Shown here: one piece after another, positions 1-8,421 of the stretch
How positions within the stretch are numbered: position 1 is the stretch's first letter
How the letters are laid out: the number at the start of each line of letters is the position of its first letter
From: Oscillospiraceae bacterium
GTDB lineage: Bacteria > Bacillota > Clostridia > Oscillospirales > Oscillospiraceae
DNA: 64,000 nt
Reading direction: 5' to 3'
Assembly: GCA_022846075.1 (NCBI GenBank)
Contig: AP025582.1
Coordinates: 62,001-126,000 of the forward strand
Position numbers and translations under genes: made by a program
The notes under the pieces: model-generated
Database searches by the model: none
Told to the model about the DNA's origin: nothing
Seen by the model: the letters and a program-made list of their open reading frames with translations, nothing else

Positions 1-350
1 CCCAGGTCTCCGACGTCCTCCGGGTCCCCGCTGAAGCGGTACTCGTCCACCTCCGGGTAGCGGTGGAAAATGACCTGCTCCACCCAGGCCCGGGTGGAGG
101 GGTTGAGCCACAGCCCGCCCAGGGCGATCCCGGCGGCCACCAGCATCCAGACCGCCGCCCGCAGGGCCCTTTGCCACAGGGGGCGGAGAACCGGGAAGGG
201 GTTTTGGAGCAGGGCATCCCGGCGGCGGAGGTACCGGCGGGAAAACGCGGGCTCGGGGAGCGGCCCCTCCAGCACGCCGGCCCAGTCCAACCGCTGGGCC
301 TCCAGGAGGGCGGCGCGGAGGAGGGCGTCAAAACGTTCAGACTGATTCAC
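1..350 (-). CDS. Membrane protein downstream of sigma factor (DUF4367/anti-sigma-like), partial
   Basis: The reading frame begins with GTG at 350 and runs off the left edge of the window, so only about 116 N-terminal residues are visible. They start MNQSERFDALLRAALLEAQ, followed by a basic stretch and one membrane segment near residues 65-80 (VWMLVAAGIALGGLWL), then SPTRAW-like and HRYPEVDEY motifs. That layout resembles the DUF4367-type proteins often placed after an ECF-like sigma factor in Clostridia. It overlaps the end of the sigma gene by 14 bp, so the two are probably translationally coupled. A role as membrane-anchored anti-sigma factor is inferred from position; the extracellular part lies outside the window. 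Confidence 0.6.
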   Translation of the reverse strand, partial: MNQSERFDALLRAALLEAQRLDWAGVLEGPLPEPAFSRRYLRRRDALLQNPFPVLRPLWQRALRAAVWMLVAAGIALGGLWLNPSTRAWVEQVIFHRYPEVDEYRFSGDPEDVGDL

Positions 351-885
351 GCTCGTATCCCTCCTCCCTGAGTTTTTCCATGAGCAGCTCCCGGCCCCGG
401 CTCACCCGCTGCTTGACAGCGTCCTCCTTGAGGCCCAGATGGTGGGCGATCTCCTTTGTGGACCACTCGCAGACGAATTTCAGCTCCAGGACCCGGCGGT
501 AGCGCTGGGGCATGGAGCGGATCAGCCCCACCAGGCGCCGGTAGGCGTCCTCCCCCTCGGTGTCCTCGGGAGCGGGGGCGTCCCAGTCCTCGGGAAGGCC
601 GCCGCTCCGGCCTTCCTTTTCCAGGATGTCCAGGGAGAGGTTCTTCACTATGGTAACGGCCCAGGGTTCGATTTCGTGACAATTATTTTGATATATTTTC
701 AAAAAAGTTTCAAAATGCCGCGCGACCCGCTCAAAAGCCCCGCTGACCGCCTCCTCCGCCAGGGCTGGATTCTTGAGGAGGCTCAGCGCCACGGCGTAGA
801 GCTTGCGCTCATACCGGCGGTAAAACTCCGTGAACAGCGCTTTGTTGTCCTCCCCGTCGATGAGGGAGAGATAGAAGGCCAGCAT
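337..885 (-). CDS. RNA polymerase sigma factor, sigma-70 family (ECF-like)
   Basis: A 182-residue protein with the two regions of a small sigma factor. Region 2 (about residues 15-85) includes FYRRYERKLYAVALSLL and AVTIVKNLSLDIL. Region 4 (about 120-175) includes MPQRYRRVLELKFV and a helix-turn-helix STKEIAHHLGLKEDAVKQRVSRG. It should direct RNA polymerase to a small regulon. I chose ATG 885 because AAGGGGGG lies just upstream and because a TATAAT box (914-919, minus strand) overlaps the more upstream ATG at 915. Its 3' end overlaps the next gene by 14 bp, typical of a sigma/anti-sigma pair. Confidence 0.85.
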   Translation of the reverse strand: MLAFYLSLIDGEDNKALFTEFYRRYERKLYAVALSLLKNPALAEEAVSGAFERVARHFETFLKIYQNNCHEIEPWAVTIVKNLSLDILEKEGRSGGLPEDWDAPAPEDTEGEDAYRRLVGLIRSMPQRYRRVLELKFVCEWSTKEIAHHLGLKEDAVKQRVSRGRELLMEKLREEGYERESV

Positions 886-913
886 ACCGGGCACCCCCCT
901 TCCGCTTTTTTCC

Positions 914-946
914 ATTATAGCATTTTTGGGAAGGATGTGGTATAAT
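914..946. promoter_or_regulatory. Divergent -10 elements for sigma factor and AEC transporter
   Basis: On the plus strand TGGTATAAT at 938-946 is an extended -10 box upstream of the AEC gene. On the minus strand TATAAT (914-919) lies upstream of the sigma gene. Neither has a convincing -35 box, so both are weakly supported beyond the -10. The two divergent promoters would share about 25 bp. Confidence 0.4.
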
Positions 947-977
947 ACCTTACTTTTACCAAAGGTCGTGTGCGGGT

Positions 978-1901
978 ATGCTGGAACATTTTCTGGTGGT
1001 GCTGGGGCAGGTGACGACCCTCTTTCTCCTGATGGGAGTGGGGTTCGTGCTGGCCAAGAGAGAAAAGCTGACGCTGGTGGGGACCTCTGAGATGTCCTTC
1101 CTGCTGATGTACGTGGTCACTCCCTGCGTCATCATCGACTCCTTCCAGACCGAGTGGGAGGAATCCACCCTGCGCACCCTGGCGGTGGGCACCGCCGCCC
1201 TGGCGGGGTGCTACGTGGTGTACATCCTGGTTTCCCTCCTCTTTTTCCGCAAAAAAAAGCCCGACCTCCAGGCCCCCCTCCGGTTCGGAATGATCTACGG
1301 CAACACCGGCTTCATGGGCCTGCCCCTGGTGCGGGCGGTGCTGGGGGAGGAGGCGCTGATCTTCGCCGTCATCTCCATGGTGGTTTTCAACCTCTTTTCC
1401 TGGACCCACGGGGTGATGCTTATGGGCGGGCGGCGGGCCTTCTCCGTGAAGAAGCTGTTCCTCAACCCCGGCGTCATCGCCGTCACGGTGGGGCTGCCCC
1501 TCTTCCTCCTGCGGCTGCGGCTGCCGGGGCCGGTGTACAGCACCGTGGGGTTCCTGGGGGAGCTGAACACCCCGCTGGCCATGGTGGTCATCGGGGCCCA
1601 GATGGCCCGGGCCGACCTTTTGAGCACCTTCCGGGCGGGGGAGCTGTACGCCGCCTCGGCGGTAAAGCTCCTGCTGATGCCCACCCTCACCGCCCTGCTC
1701 CTCCTCCCCCTCCGGCTGGACCCCATGTTTTACGCCGCCACGGTCATCCTCTCCGCCGCCCCGGCGGCGGGCATCACCAGCATGTTCTCCGAGCGGTTCG
1801 GCCGGGACGCCGCCCGGGCGGCCCAGCTGGTGAGCCTGTCCACCCTCCTGTCCATCGCCACCCTGCCCGTGATGGCGGTGGTGGCCGAGATGCTGGGCTG
1901 A
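978..1901 (+). CDS. AEC (auxin efflux carrier) family transporter
   Basis: A 307-residue, almost wholly hydrophobic protein with about ten predicted membrane segments in two five-helix halves, as in bacterial AEC/BASS-fold carriers. Visible family features are FGMIYGNTGFMGLPLV around residues 100-115 and the second-half motif ELNTPLAMVVIGAQMARADL. Bacterial members export or exchange small organic anions (malate and related acids in studied cases); the substrate here is unknown. It stands alone between the divergent sigma gene and a strong terminator. Confidence 0.85.
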   Translation: MLEHFLVVLGQVTTLFLLMGVGFVLAKREKLTLVGTSEMSFLLMYVVTPCVIIDSFQTEWEESTLRTLAVGTAALAGCYVVYILVSLLFFRKKKPDLQAPLRFGMIYGNTGFMGLPLVRAVLGEEALIFAVISMVVFNLFSWTHGVMLMGGRRAFSVKKLFLNPGVIAVTVGLPLFLLRLRLPGPVYSTVGFLGELNTPLAMVVIGAQMARADLLSTFRAGELYAASAVKLLLMPTLTALLLLPLRLDPMFYAATVILSAAPAAGITSMFSERFGRDAARAAQLVSLSTLLSIATLPVMAVVAEMLG

Positions 1902-1916
1902 CCTGTGCCAAGCGAT

Positions 1917-1958
1917 AAAAAAGCCCCCGCTTTCCGAATTGGAAAGCGGGGGCTTTTT
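1917..1958. terminator. Bidirectional intrinsic terminator
   Basis: A 14-bp stem (AGCCCCCGCTTTCC at 1922-1935 with its complement to 1954) has A-rich sequence on the left and a T-run on the right. It can end the AEC transcript on plus and the exported-protein transcript on minus. Confidence 0.9.
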
Positions 1959-1962
1959 GAAG

Positions 1963-3957
1963 TTAGATCTCTTCCACAGTCTCAGTGCCGACGGTGGGGG
2001 CCTCGGTGTTCTCAACAGTCCCGTCGGTGCTCTCGGCGGCGCCGGTCTCAGGGGCTTCGACGGTATCGGTCTCGGGCGTCTCAGTCTCAGAAGCGCCGGC
2101 CTCGGGAATCTCGGCCTCTTCGCTGTCCTCGGTCAGATCCTCGTCCTCGTCGGAAATGGTCTCGTCTTCGGTGCCGGCGGTGGGCTCTTCTTCCACGGGG
2201 GACTCTTCGGCGGGCTCTTCCTCTGCGGGGGTCTCCTCCTCAGTGTCCTGATCCTCAGGGAGGGTCTCGGTCTGGGCGGGGACTTCCTCTTCCACCTGGA
2301 CGGGGGGCTCCTGGGGGATGGGGAGCAGCTCGGCGGTCATGACCATGGGCTCGGCGCCGTAGGCGGTGAAGCTGTTGCCGTAGAGGACCAGATTGTTCTC
2401 GTCGTCATAAATGACGGAGGCGGTGCCCTGGAGGTACTCGCCGGGGGCCTTGCTGAAGTGGGCGGTGACGTTCTCCAGCACGGTGTCCTCGTCCTCGATG
2501 ACGCTTCGGGTGAAGAAAACGTTGAGCTCGCTGCCGTTCTTGGCCCGGTAAACGCGCCAGGTGAAGGAAGCGTCCTCGTCCAGGCCGAAGAAGGCCCGGA
2601 GCGCGGTGTTGACGGGCTCCCCGAAGTTGACGCCGGTGGAGTTGAGGGCGGCGGTGTAGACGCTGTCGCGGTGATAGAACTCATAGACCTTGCTCTCGGT
2701 GTCGTCCAGCTGGGCCAGAAGCCACTGGATGGCGGCCTCGTCGGTGTAGTCGGGATACTCGGGGGCGGGCTGGCCGAAGAGAGGGGCCCAGGCGTTGTCG
2801 GAGGTGAGGACTTCTTCCGCCATGACGTCGGCGGAGGCGTTCCGGAAGCCGCTGACGGTATTGGTCTGGAGGGCCCCGGTGTGGGAGTGGGTCTGGGTGG
2901 TGATGAACCAGCCGTCCTCATAGGTCTCGGCCTGGGGGAGCCACACCAGCCAGGCGGCCCACTTGCTGCCGCCGCTGATGGACTGGTTGGAGGTGGTGTA
3001 GATGACAAAGTCCATGGGGCTGGCGGCACCCGCGGTGTTTTTCAGGAAGTAAGCGTGGATATACTGGGTGTTGGGGGCGCCGGCCTGGACCGCGGCGGCC
3101 AGGACGGTCTCGTCGTCCAGCTCCAGGGCCGTGTCGTCCATGCGGTCGGCCATCAGAGCCCGGAAGGTGTCGTTGGAGAAGTTGCTGTTGGTGACGCCCA
3201 GATACTCTCTGCGGGCGTTGTCGTCCTCACAGGCGTTGTACCCGTCCACGATGGCCTGGGCAAAGTCCACGGTCTTCTGGAGGTTGGTGCGGGTGTCCTC
3301 CTCGACGGGCTCGGTAGGCACGGGGGAGGGGCTCACCTCAGCGGACTCAGAGGGCGTGGGGACAGGGCTTACCTCGGCGGACTCGGAAGGAGCGGGAGTG
3401 GAGGAGACCACGGGAGGAGTGGAATCGCTGTCGTCCCGGTCACTGCTGTCGTTCCGGCCGGTCTCGGGCCGGGCGGAGGGGGCCGCCGGCGGGGTGGGGA
3501 GCTCCCGGACGGGGAGCTCGGGGGCCGGGATGTCGTTCTGGGGCAAGGCGGCCAGAGGCACGAGGGTGTCGTCCACGGTGAGCTCCATCTCGGGCTCGGC
3601 GGTGTTTTCGGGCTCCACGGCGGCCTGGGACGCCTCGGCGGGAGCGGCGGTGACGGCGGGGGCAGCCTCCCGGCGGACGGGCTGAGAGAGAGGCAGGGCC
3701 TTGGGGGCGGCGCTCTCCACGGGGAGGGGCGCGGCCACGGCGGCGGGGGCCTCGCTGGGCCGGACGCTGGACGCGGCGGCCTCGGGCCGGACGGTCTCAG
3801 CGGAAAGAACGGCGGCCATGGGGGTGGCGGAGGGCTCCACGGCGGCGGTCCGGCCGGCGTTGCGGCCGCTCAGGGCGGCGGTGCCGCCCAGCAGGGCCAG
3901 GAGGAGCAGGATGGCAACGGCGGTATTGCGGCCCTTGTGAGTTTGTTCTTTCTTCAT
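1963..3957 (-). CDS. Large exported protein with low-complexity flanks, unknown function
   Basis: A 664-residue protein I do not recognise. Residues 1-30 hold a basic start and one hydrophobic segment (AVAILLLLALLGGTAAL), so it is exported or membrane-anchored. Residues 31-240 are Ala/Pro/Glu/Ser-rich and contain two near-identical copies of SESAEVSP-type sequence. A compact, less biased domain follows (about 240-540; WAAWLVWLPQAETYEDGWF, FFGLDEDASFTWRVYR). The last 120 residues are very acidic and Thr/Pro-rich. It is probably a surface protein whose central domain is held away from the membrane by a flexible linker. No sortase, SLH or LysM motif is visible. The opposite strand is also open throughout, a composition artefact. 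Confidence 0.75.
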   Translation of the reverse strand: MKKEQTHKGRNTAVAILLLLALLGGTAALSGRNAGRTAAVEPSATPMAAVLSAETVRPEAAASSVRPSEAPAAVAAPLPVESAAPKALPLSQPVRREAAPAVTAAPAEASQAAVEPENTAEPEMELTVDDTLVPLAALPQNDIPAPELPVRELPTPPAAPSARPETGRNDSSDRDDSDSTPPVVSSTPAPSESAEVSPVPTPSESAEVSPSPVPTEPVEEDTRTNLQKTVDFAQAIVDGYNACEDDNARREYLGVTNSNFSNDTFRALMADRMDDTALELDDETVLAAAVQAGAPNTQYIHAYFLKNTAGAASPMDFVIYTTSNQSISGGSKWAAWLVWLPQAETYEDGWFITTQTHSHTGALQTNTVSGFRNASADVMAEEVLTSDNAWAPLFGQPAPEYPDYTDEAAIQWLLAQLDDTESKVYEFYHRDSVYTAALNSTGVNFGEPVNTALRAFFGLDEDASFTWRVYRAKNGSELNVFFTRSVIEDEDTVLENVTAHFSKAPGEYLQGTASVIYDDENNLVLYGNSFTAYGAEPMVMTAELLPIPQEPPVQVEEEVPAQTETLPEDQDTEEETPAEEEPAEESPVEEEPTAGTEDETISDEDEDLTEDSEEAEIPEAGASETETPETDTVEAPETGAAESTDGTVENTEAPTVGTETVEEI

Positions 3958-4150
3958 ATCGGAAAACCTCCTGTTGGGGGGGAGTGGTTGTTGTCTGTAT
4001 TCATAGAATAACTTTCTTCGGTTACATTGTAGTCACATTACCAAAATGATGAAAAAGAAATGTGCGGCCGGAGGGACTACCCTTGCGTCGGGGAACGGAG
4101 TATGCTACACTGTAAGGCGAAAAACGCTGTCAGAAAGGGTTTGTGCCCAT

Positions 4151-5326
4151 ATGGAAATCAATGGTGAACAGGTAAACGAAATCAAACGCTACGATGAGCT
4201 GGGCTTATCGGCGGAAATATTGAAGGCGGTGGATAAGAAGGGCTACGTCCAGGCCACCCCGGTCCAGGCCGGGGCCATCCCCTACTTTATGGAGTGGAAG
4301 GACGTCATCGCCAAGGCCCCCACGGGCACGGGCAAGACCTTCGCCTTCGGCATCCCCATGGTGGAGCACACCGACCCAGAGGGGACCGACGTCACCTCCC
4401 TGGTGCTGGCCCCCACCCGGGAGCTGGCCATCCAGATCCAGGAGGAGATCCGGGACCTGTGCGCCTTCAAGGAGGGCGTGCGCACTGTCTGCCTCTACGG
4501 CGGCCAGCCCATCGACAAGCAGATCACCCAATTAAAGAAGCACCCCCAGATCGTGGTGGCCACGCCGGGGCGGCTGATGGACCACATGAAGCGGCGCACC
4601 GTCCGCCTGGACCACGTGGAGACCGTGGTGCTGGACGAGGCCGACCGGATGCTGGACATGGGCTTTATCCGGGACGTGACCCACATCCTGGACCAGATCA
4701 AGTCCCGGAAAAACATCGGTATGTTCTCCGCCACCATTTCCCGGGAAGTCATGGACATCTCCTGGGTCTACCAGCGGGACCCGGTGGAGATCACCGTCCA
4801 GGCCGACCTGGACAACAAGCCGGACATCGACCAGTACCGCATCGAGGTGGACCGGGGGGCCAAGGCAGAGCTGATGCTCCAACTCCTGGCCCATGGGGGC
4901 TACGAGCGGGCCATCGCCTTCTGCAACACCAAGAACATGACCGACCGGCTCACCGGGCTTCTGCGCATGGGGGGCGTCACCTGCGAGGCCATCCACGGCG
5001 ACATCCAGCAGGTGACCCGGGAAAAGACCCTGGGCAAATTCCGCCAGGGCCGGCTCCAGGTGCTTGTGGCCACCGACGTGGCCGCCCGGGGCCTGGACAT
5101 CGACGACGTGGACGCCGTGTTCAATTACGACGTGCCCGACGAGAACGAGTACTACGTCCACCGCATCGGCCGCACCGGCCGGGCCAAGCGCCACGGGGTG
5201 GCCTACACCTTCGTCTCCGGCATCCACGAGGGGCTGCGGATGGACGAGATCGTCAAGGGCACCCGCAACGAGGTCAAGCGGCTTCGTTATGAGAAGGGCA
5301 CGTTGGAAGAACTCAGCGAAAAGTAA
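4151..5326 (+). CDS. DEAD-box ATP-dependent RNA helicase
   Basis: A 391-residue core helicase with the expected motif order: Q-motif region (GYVQATPVQ), Walker A APTGTGKT near residue 55, PTRELAIQ, TPGRL, DEAD, SAT, then in the second RecA domain ARGLDID and HRIGRTGR. It unwinds short RNA duplexes, acting in ribosome assembly, RNA turnover or cold adaptation. It lacks the long basic C-terminal extension of CshA/CsdA. ATG 4151 was preferred over an open extension to 4046 because homologues begin near this point and AAAGG sits 12 bp upstream. The next gene follows after 16 bp, so they are probably co-transcribed. Confidence 0.92.
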   Translation: MEINGEQVNEIKRYDELGLSAEILKAVDKKGYVQATPVQAGAIPYFMEWKDVIAKAPTGTGKTFAFGIPMVEHTDPEGTDVTSLVLAPTRELAIQIQEEIRDLCAFKEGVRTVCLYGGQPIDKQITQLKKHPQIVVATPGRLMDHMKRRTVRLDHVETVVLDEADRMLDMGFIRDVTHILDQIKSRKNIGMFSATISREVMDISWVYQRDPVEITVQADLDNKPDIDQYRIEVDRGAKAELMLQLLAHGGYERAIAFCNTKNMTDRLTGLLRMGGVTCEAIHGDIQQVTREKTLGKFRQGRLQVLVATDVAARGLDIDDVDAVFNYDVPDENEYYVHRIGRTGRAKRHGVAYTFVSGIHEGLRMDEIVKGTRNEVKRLRYEKGTLEELSEK

Positions 5327-5342
5327 GGAGCTAATTCATTTT

Positions 5343-6254
5343 ATGATCGAATTTCATACCCCCCTCCCCGCCGACAAAGCTTGGGTGGACGCCCGTCTGG
5401 CCAAGGGGAATTACCGGGGCTGCGAGTACAGCTTTACCAACCTCTTTGCCTGGGCCCCCGCCTACGACCAGCAGATCGCCGACGTGGACGGGTTCCTGGC
5501 CGCCCGGGTCCGGGGCGCCCTGGGCTACGGCTACCTGTGGCCCGCCGGGTCCGGGGACCTGGACGGTGTCCTGGCCCAGCTGGAGCGGGACGCCCAGGAC
5601 CGGGGAGAGCCCTTCCGCCTGGTGTGCCTCACCCCCCGGCAGGTGGAGGAGCTGGAGGCCCTCCGCCCCGGACAGTTTACCGTCACCGCCGACCGGGATG
5701 GCTTCGACTACCTCTACGAGATCGACAAGCTGGCCGACCTGGGCGGGCGAAAGCTCCACTCCAAGCGCAACCACTGCAAGCGCTTCCAGGAGAACAACCC
5801 CACCTGGACCTACGAGGACATGACCCCCGGCGCCCTGGCCGAGTGCATCGAGATGGACGCCGAGTGGGACCGCCGCAGCCGGGAGCGGGAAGGGGCGGAA
5901 GAGGCCCAGGACATGACCAACGAGAAAAAGGCCCTTCTCCTGGCCGCCGACCACTTCCAAGAGCTGAAGCTGGAGGGCGGCGTCCTCCGGGTCTACGGCG
6001 AGGTGGTGGCCTTCTGCATGGGGGACGTGCTGTCCTCCGACACTTTTGACGTCCACTTCGAGAAGGCCTACGGGGAGCTCCAGGGGGCCTTCGCCATGAT
6101 CAACCAGTGCTTTGCCCGCCGGGTGCGGGAAAAGCACCCCGAGATCAAATACCTCAACCGGGAGGACGACATGGGCATCGAGGGCCTGCGGAGGGCCAAG
6201 GAGTCCTACTACCCCGACCGGATGGTGGAAAAACACAGCGCGGCGCGGAAATGA
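5343..6254 (+). CDS. DUF2156 / phosphatidylglycerol lysyltransferase C-terminal-like protein
   Basis: A 303-residue soluble protein resembling the DUF2156 fold, a tandem GNAT-like domain related to the catalytic part of aminoacyl-phosphatidylglycerol synthases. Visible landmarks are YLYEIDKLADLGGRKLHSKR, the following NHCKRF, and near the end FAMINQCFARR and YLNREDDMG. It has no membrane domain, so it is not a complete MprF; members may transfer an acyl or aminoacyl group to an unknown acceptor. ATG 5343 has AAGGAG 11 bp upstream. It lies between a helicase and a GNAT protein in one apparent operon. Confidence 0.8.
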   Translation: MIEFHTPLPADKAWVDARLAKGNYRGCEYSFTNLFAWAPAYDQQIADVDGFLAARVRGALGYGYLWPAGSGDLDGVLAQLERDAQDRGEPFRLVCLTPRQVEELEALRPGQFTVTADRDGFDYLYEIDKLADLGGRKLHSKRNHCKRFQENNPTWTYEDMTPGALAECIEMDAEWDRRSREREGAEEAQDMTNEKKALLLAADHFQELKLEGGVLRVYGEVVAFCMGDVLSSDTFDVHFEKAYGELQGAFAMINQCFARRVREKHPEIKYLNREDDMGIEGLRRAKESYYPDRMVEKHSAARK

Positions 6255-6315
6255 AGCCGCGCCCCTACCTTAAATATAGGACCACCTGTGATGTTCTTGA
6301 AAGGAAGTGACCTGC

Positions 6316-7194
6316 ATGGTGGAACTGCGCGCCTCCCGGCGGGAGGAGGTCCCCCGGCTCAAAGAGCTTTGGAAGCTGGCCTTTGGGGATGAAGACAGCT
6401 ATATCGACTTCTTTTTTGAGCGGCTCTATACCCCCGAGCGGATGGTGCTGCTGGCGGAGGACGGGGTGCCCATGACCATGCTGGCCCTCCTGCCCATGAC
6501 CTTTTCCAACCGGGACGGGGAGCCCGCCCGCATGTCCTATATCTACGCCCTGGCCACCGCGCCGGAGGCCCGGCTGAAGGGCTACGGCCGCCAGCTCCTC
6601 AACTACGCCGACCACTACGCCCGGCAGGGCGGGGCGGACTGTATCTCCACCGTCCCCGCCGAGCCCAGCCTCCATCGGTTTTTCGGCACTGTGGGCTTTC
6701 ACGAGTGCTTTTCCACCCGGAAGGTGGAGTTCCTGCGCCAAAAGCTGCCCAAGGCCGGAGAGGGGGACGCCATCTCCCCCGCCGCCCCTGCGGAGTACAA
6801 CGCCCTGCGCTGTGGGCTCCTGCGGGGGATCCCCCACCTGGCCTGCGCCGATGAGCTGGTGGAGTACCAGAAGGGGCTCTCCCGGATGGAGGGGGCGGAC
6901 ATCTACCTGATCTCCGCCGCCGGGGCCCAGGGCTGCGCTGCCGCCGAGTACCTCAATGAGGAGACCGTGCTGGTGAAGGAGCTCATCATCGCCCCCGAAG
7001 CTATGGCCCACGCCGCGGCCCAGATCGCCAAGGCGCTGCCGGCCGTCCGCTACCACTTCCGCACGCCAGCCCCCTGGACCGGCCTGCCGGGGAGCTATAT
7101 CCAGCCCTTTGCCATGATGAAGTGGTATGACCGGGCCAAACAGGAGGCCTGGGGGGCGGACACCAACTGTTATATGGGCCTGGCCTTCGACTGA
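6316..7194 (+). CDS. GNAT family N-acetyltransferase (Eis-like, two-domain)
   Basis: A 292-residue acetyltransferase. The N-terminal GNAT domain shows the acetyl-CoA-binding region IYALATAPEARLKGYGRQLL (about residues 75-95) and a HRFFGTVGF-type segment. A second, weaker half contains VKELIIAPEAMAHAAAQIA. Its length and the double-domain plan fit Eis-like or uncharacterised Clostridial acetyltransferases; the substrate is unknown. ATG 6316 is favoured over GTG 6307 because the GAAAGGA site at 6299-6305 is correctly spaced only for the ATG. Confidence 0.8.
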   Translation: MVELRASRREEVPRLKELWKLAFGDEDSYIDFFFERLYTPERMVLLAEDGVPMTMLALLPMTFSNRDGEPARMSYIYALATAPEARLKGYGRQLLNYADHYARQGGADCISTVPAEPSLHRFFGTVGFHECFSTRKVEFLRQKLPKAGEGDAISPAAPAEYNALRCGLLRGIPHLACADELVEYQKGLSRMEGADIYLISAAGAQGCAAAEYLNEETVLVKELIIAPEAMAHAAAQIAKALPAVRYHFRTPAPWTGLPGSYIQPFAMMKWYDRAKQEAWGADTNCYMGLAFD

Positions 7195-7219
7195 GCGGGT
7201 CGGAAACAGGCGGGAGACG

Positions 7220-7258
7220 CAAATGCAGGCGGGATTTTTACCGCCTGCATTTGTCTTT
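7220..7258 (+). terminator. Hairpin, probable terminator after acetyltransferase
   Basis: A perfect 13-bp stem (CAAATGCAGGCGG at 7220-7232 with 7241-7253) with an 8-nt loop is followed by the short T-rich tail TCTTTAT. The weak T-tract leaves some doubt about efficiency. Confidence 0.65.
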
Positions 7259-7264
7259 ATACGA

Positions 7265-7336
7265 CGGACAAAATGGAGAAAAATGACGGTATGGGGCGGA
7301 CAACTTGCGGAACGGTTGTCCGTGATAGGCGGACAA
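7265..7336. repeat. Phased CGGACAA repeats upstream of oligopeptide importer
   Basis: CGGACAA occurs at 7265, 7297 and 7330, about 32-33 bp (three helical turns) apart. An inverted copy at 7316-7322 makes an 8-bp dyad with the middle repeat (CGGACAAC 7297-7304, GTTGTCCG 7315-7322). The array ends about 48 bp before the -35 box of the importer operon. This is consistent with an operator for a DNA-binding regulator not encoded nearby. Confidence 0.45.
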
Positions 7337-7383
7337 ATGTCAAGAATAACGAAGTCAGGAATAATTTTGAGGCCGGGAAATCC

Positions 7384-7412
7384 TTGACGGGACAGCCTCT
7401 ATGCGATAAAAT
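7384..7412 (+). promoter_or_regulatory. Promoter of oligopeptide ABC operon
   Basis: TTGACG (7384-7389), a 17-bp spacer, and TAAAAT (7407-7412), 73 bp before the first start codon. Confidence 0.7.
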
Positions 7413-7484
7413 AAACGAACCGTTTGGCGCGGGAAGGCAGGAAACCTTGTCATTCCCGCAAAGTGAATCTTAGGGAGTGACAAA

Positions 7485-8420
7485 ATGGCAAAATACATTT
7501 TGAAGCGTGTGCTCATGGCTCTCGTCACGGTCTTCGTGGTGGCCTCGCTCACCTTCTTTCTGATGAAAGCCGTTCCCGGCAATCCGTACATCGGAGAAAA
7601 ATCCCCCCCGCCCTCCGTGGTGGCGGCCATCACCGCCAAGTACGGCCTGGACAGGCCTAAAATCGAGCAGTACGGCATCTACATGGGCAACCTGCTCAAG
7701 GGCGACCTGGGCGAGTCGGTGAAGCTGGGCAAGGGCCGTCCGGTCATCGACATCATCACCACCATGTTCCCCACCTCCGCCAAGATCGGCGCCATCGCCC
7801 TGAGCTGGGCGGTGGTGGTGGGCGTGCTGCTGGGCTGTGTCTCGGCCTACAACCGGGGCAAGGCGGCGGACTCCGCCCTCCGGGTGGTGTGCACCGTGGG
7901 CATCTCCATGCCCTCCTTCGTGGTGGCCACCTTACTGCTCCTGCTGCTGTGCGGGGCGGGCAAGCCCTTCCCAACCCTCTTTGACGCGGAGCTATGGCAG
8001 TCCTACGTGCTGCCCTGCGGGGCCCTGGGGCTCTATCCCATGTGCTACATCGCCCGGCAGACCAGAACCTCCATGCTGGACGCGCTGAACCAGGAGTACA
8101 TCAAGACCGCCCGGGCCAAGGGCCTGGCCACCCCCCGCATCGTTTTGAAGCACGCGCTTCGTAACGCCCTCATCCCCGTCCTCACCTACCTGGGCCCCCA
8201 GATCGCCTTTACCCTCTGCGGCGGCTTCGTGGTGGAGACGGTGTTCACCATCCCCGGCCTGGGCCGGTATTTCGTCCAGTCCATCACCGCCCGGGACTAC
8301 CCGGTTATCATGGGGACCACCATCTTCCTGGCCGCCTTCGTCATCCTGATGAACCTGCTGGTGGACCTGCTCTACAAAGTGGTGGATCCCCGCATCAACC
8401 TTGGAAAGGAGAATGGCTGA
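7485..8420 (+). CDS. oppB: Oligopeptide/dipeptide ABC transporter permease (OppB/DppB family)
   Basis: A 311-residue membrane protein of six segments, beginning ILKRVLMALVTVFVVASLTFF. It carries the family coupling loop (ARAKGLATPRIVLKHALRNA, about residues 209-230) that docks on the ATPases, and the typical ending LVDLLYKVVDPRI. With the next gene it forms the membrane channel of a peptide importer. First gene of a five-gene locus: permease, permease, ATPase, ATPase, then binding protein. The substrate (peptide, nickel or other) cannot be told from sequence alone. Confidence 0.92.
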   Translation: MAKYILKRVLMALVTVFVVASLTFFLMKAVPGNPYIGEKSPPPSVVAAITAKYGLDRPKIEQYGIYMGNLLKGDLGESVKLGKGRPVIDIITTMFPTSAKIGAIALSWAVVVGVLLGCVSAYNRGKAADSALRVVCTVGISMPSFVVATLLLLLLCGAGKPFPTLFDAELWQSYVLPCGALGLYPMCYIARQTRTSMLDALNQEYIKTARAKGLATPRIVLKHALRNALIPVLTYLGPQIAFTLCGGFVVETVFTIPGLGRYFVQSITARDYPVIMGTTIFLAAFVILMNLLVDLLYKVVDPRINLGKENG

Positions 8421-8421
8421 T

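Noticed and set aside
1939-4011. 690-codon plus-strand frame opposite the exported protein
   Set aside because: Gly/Leu/Val-rich shadow. The minus frame has a signal peptide and a sensible domain plan and is preferred.
7265-7336. CRISPR-like repeat array
   Set aside because: The repeats are only 7-8 bp, include an inverted copy and have no cas genes; an operator array is more plausible.
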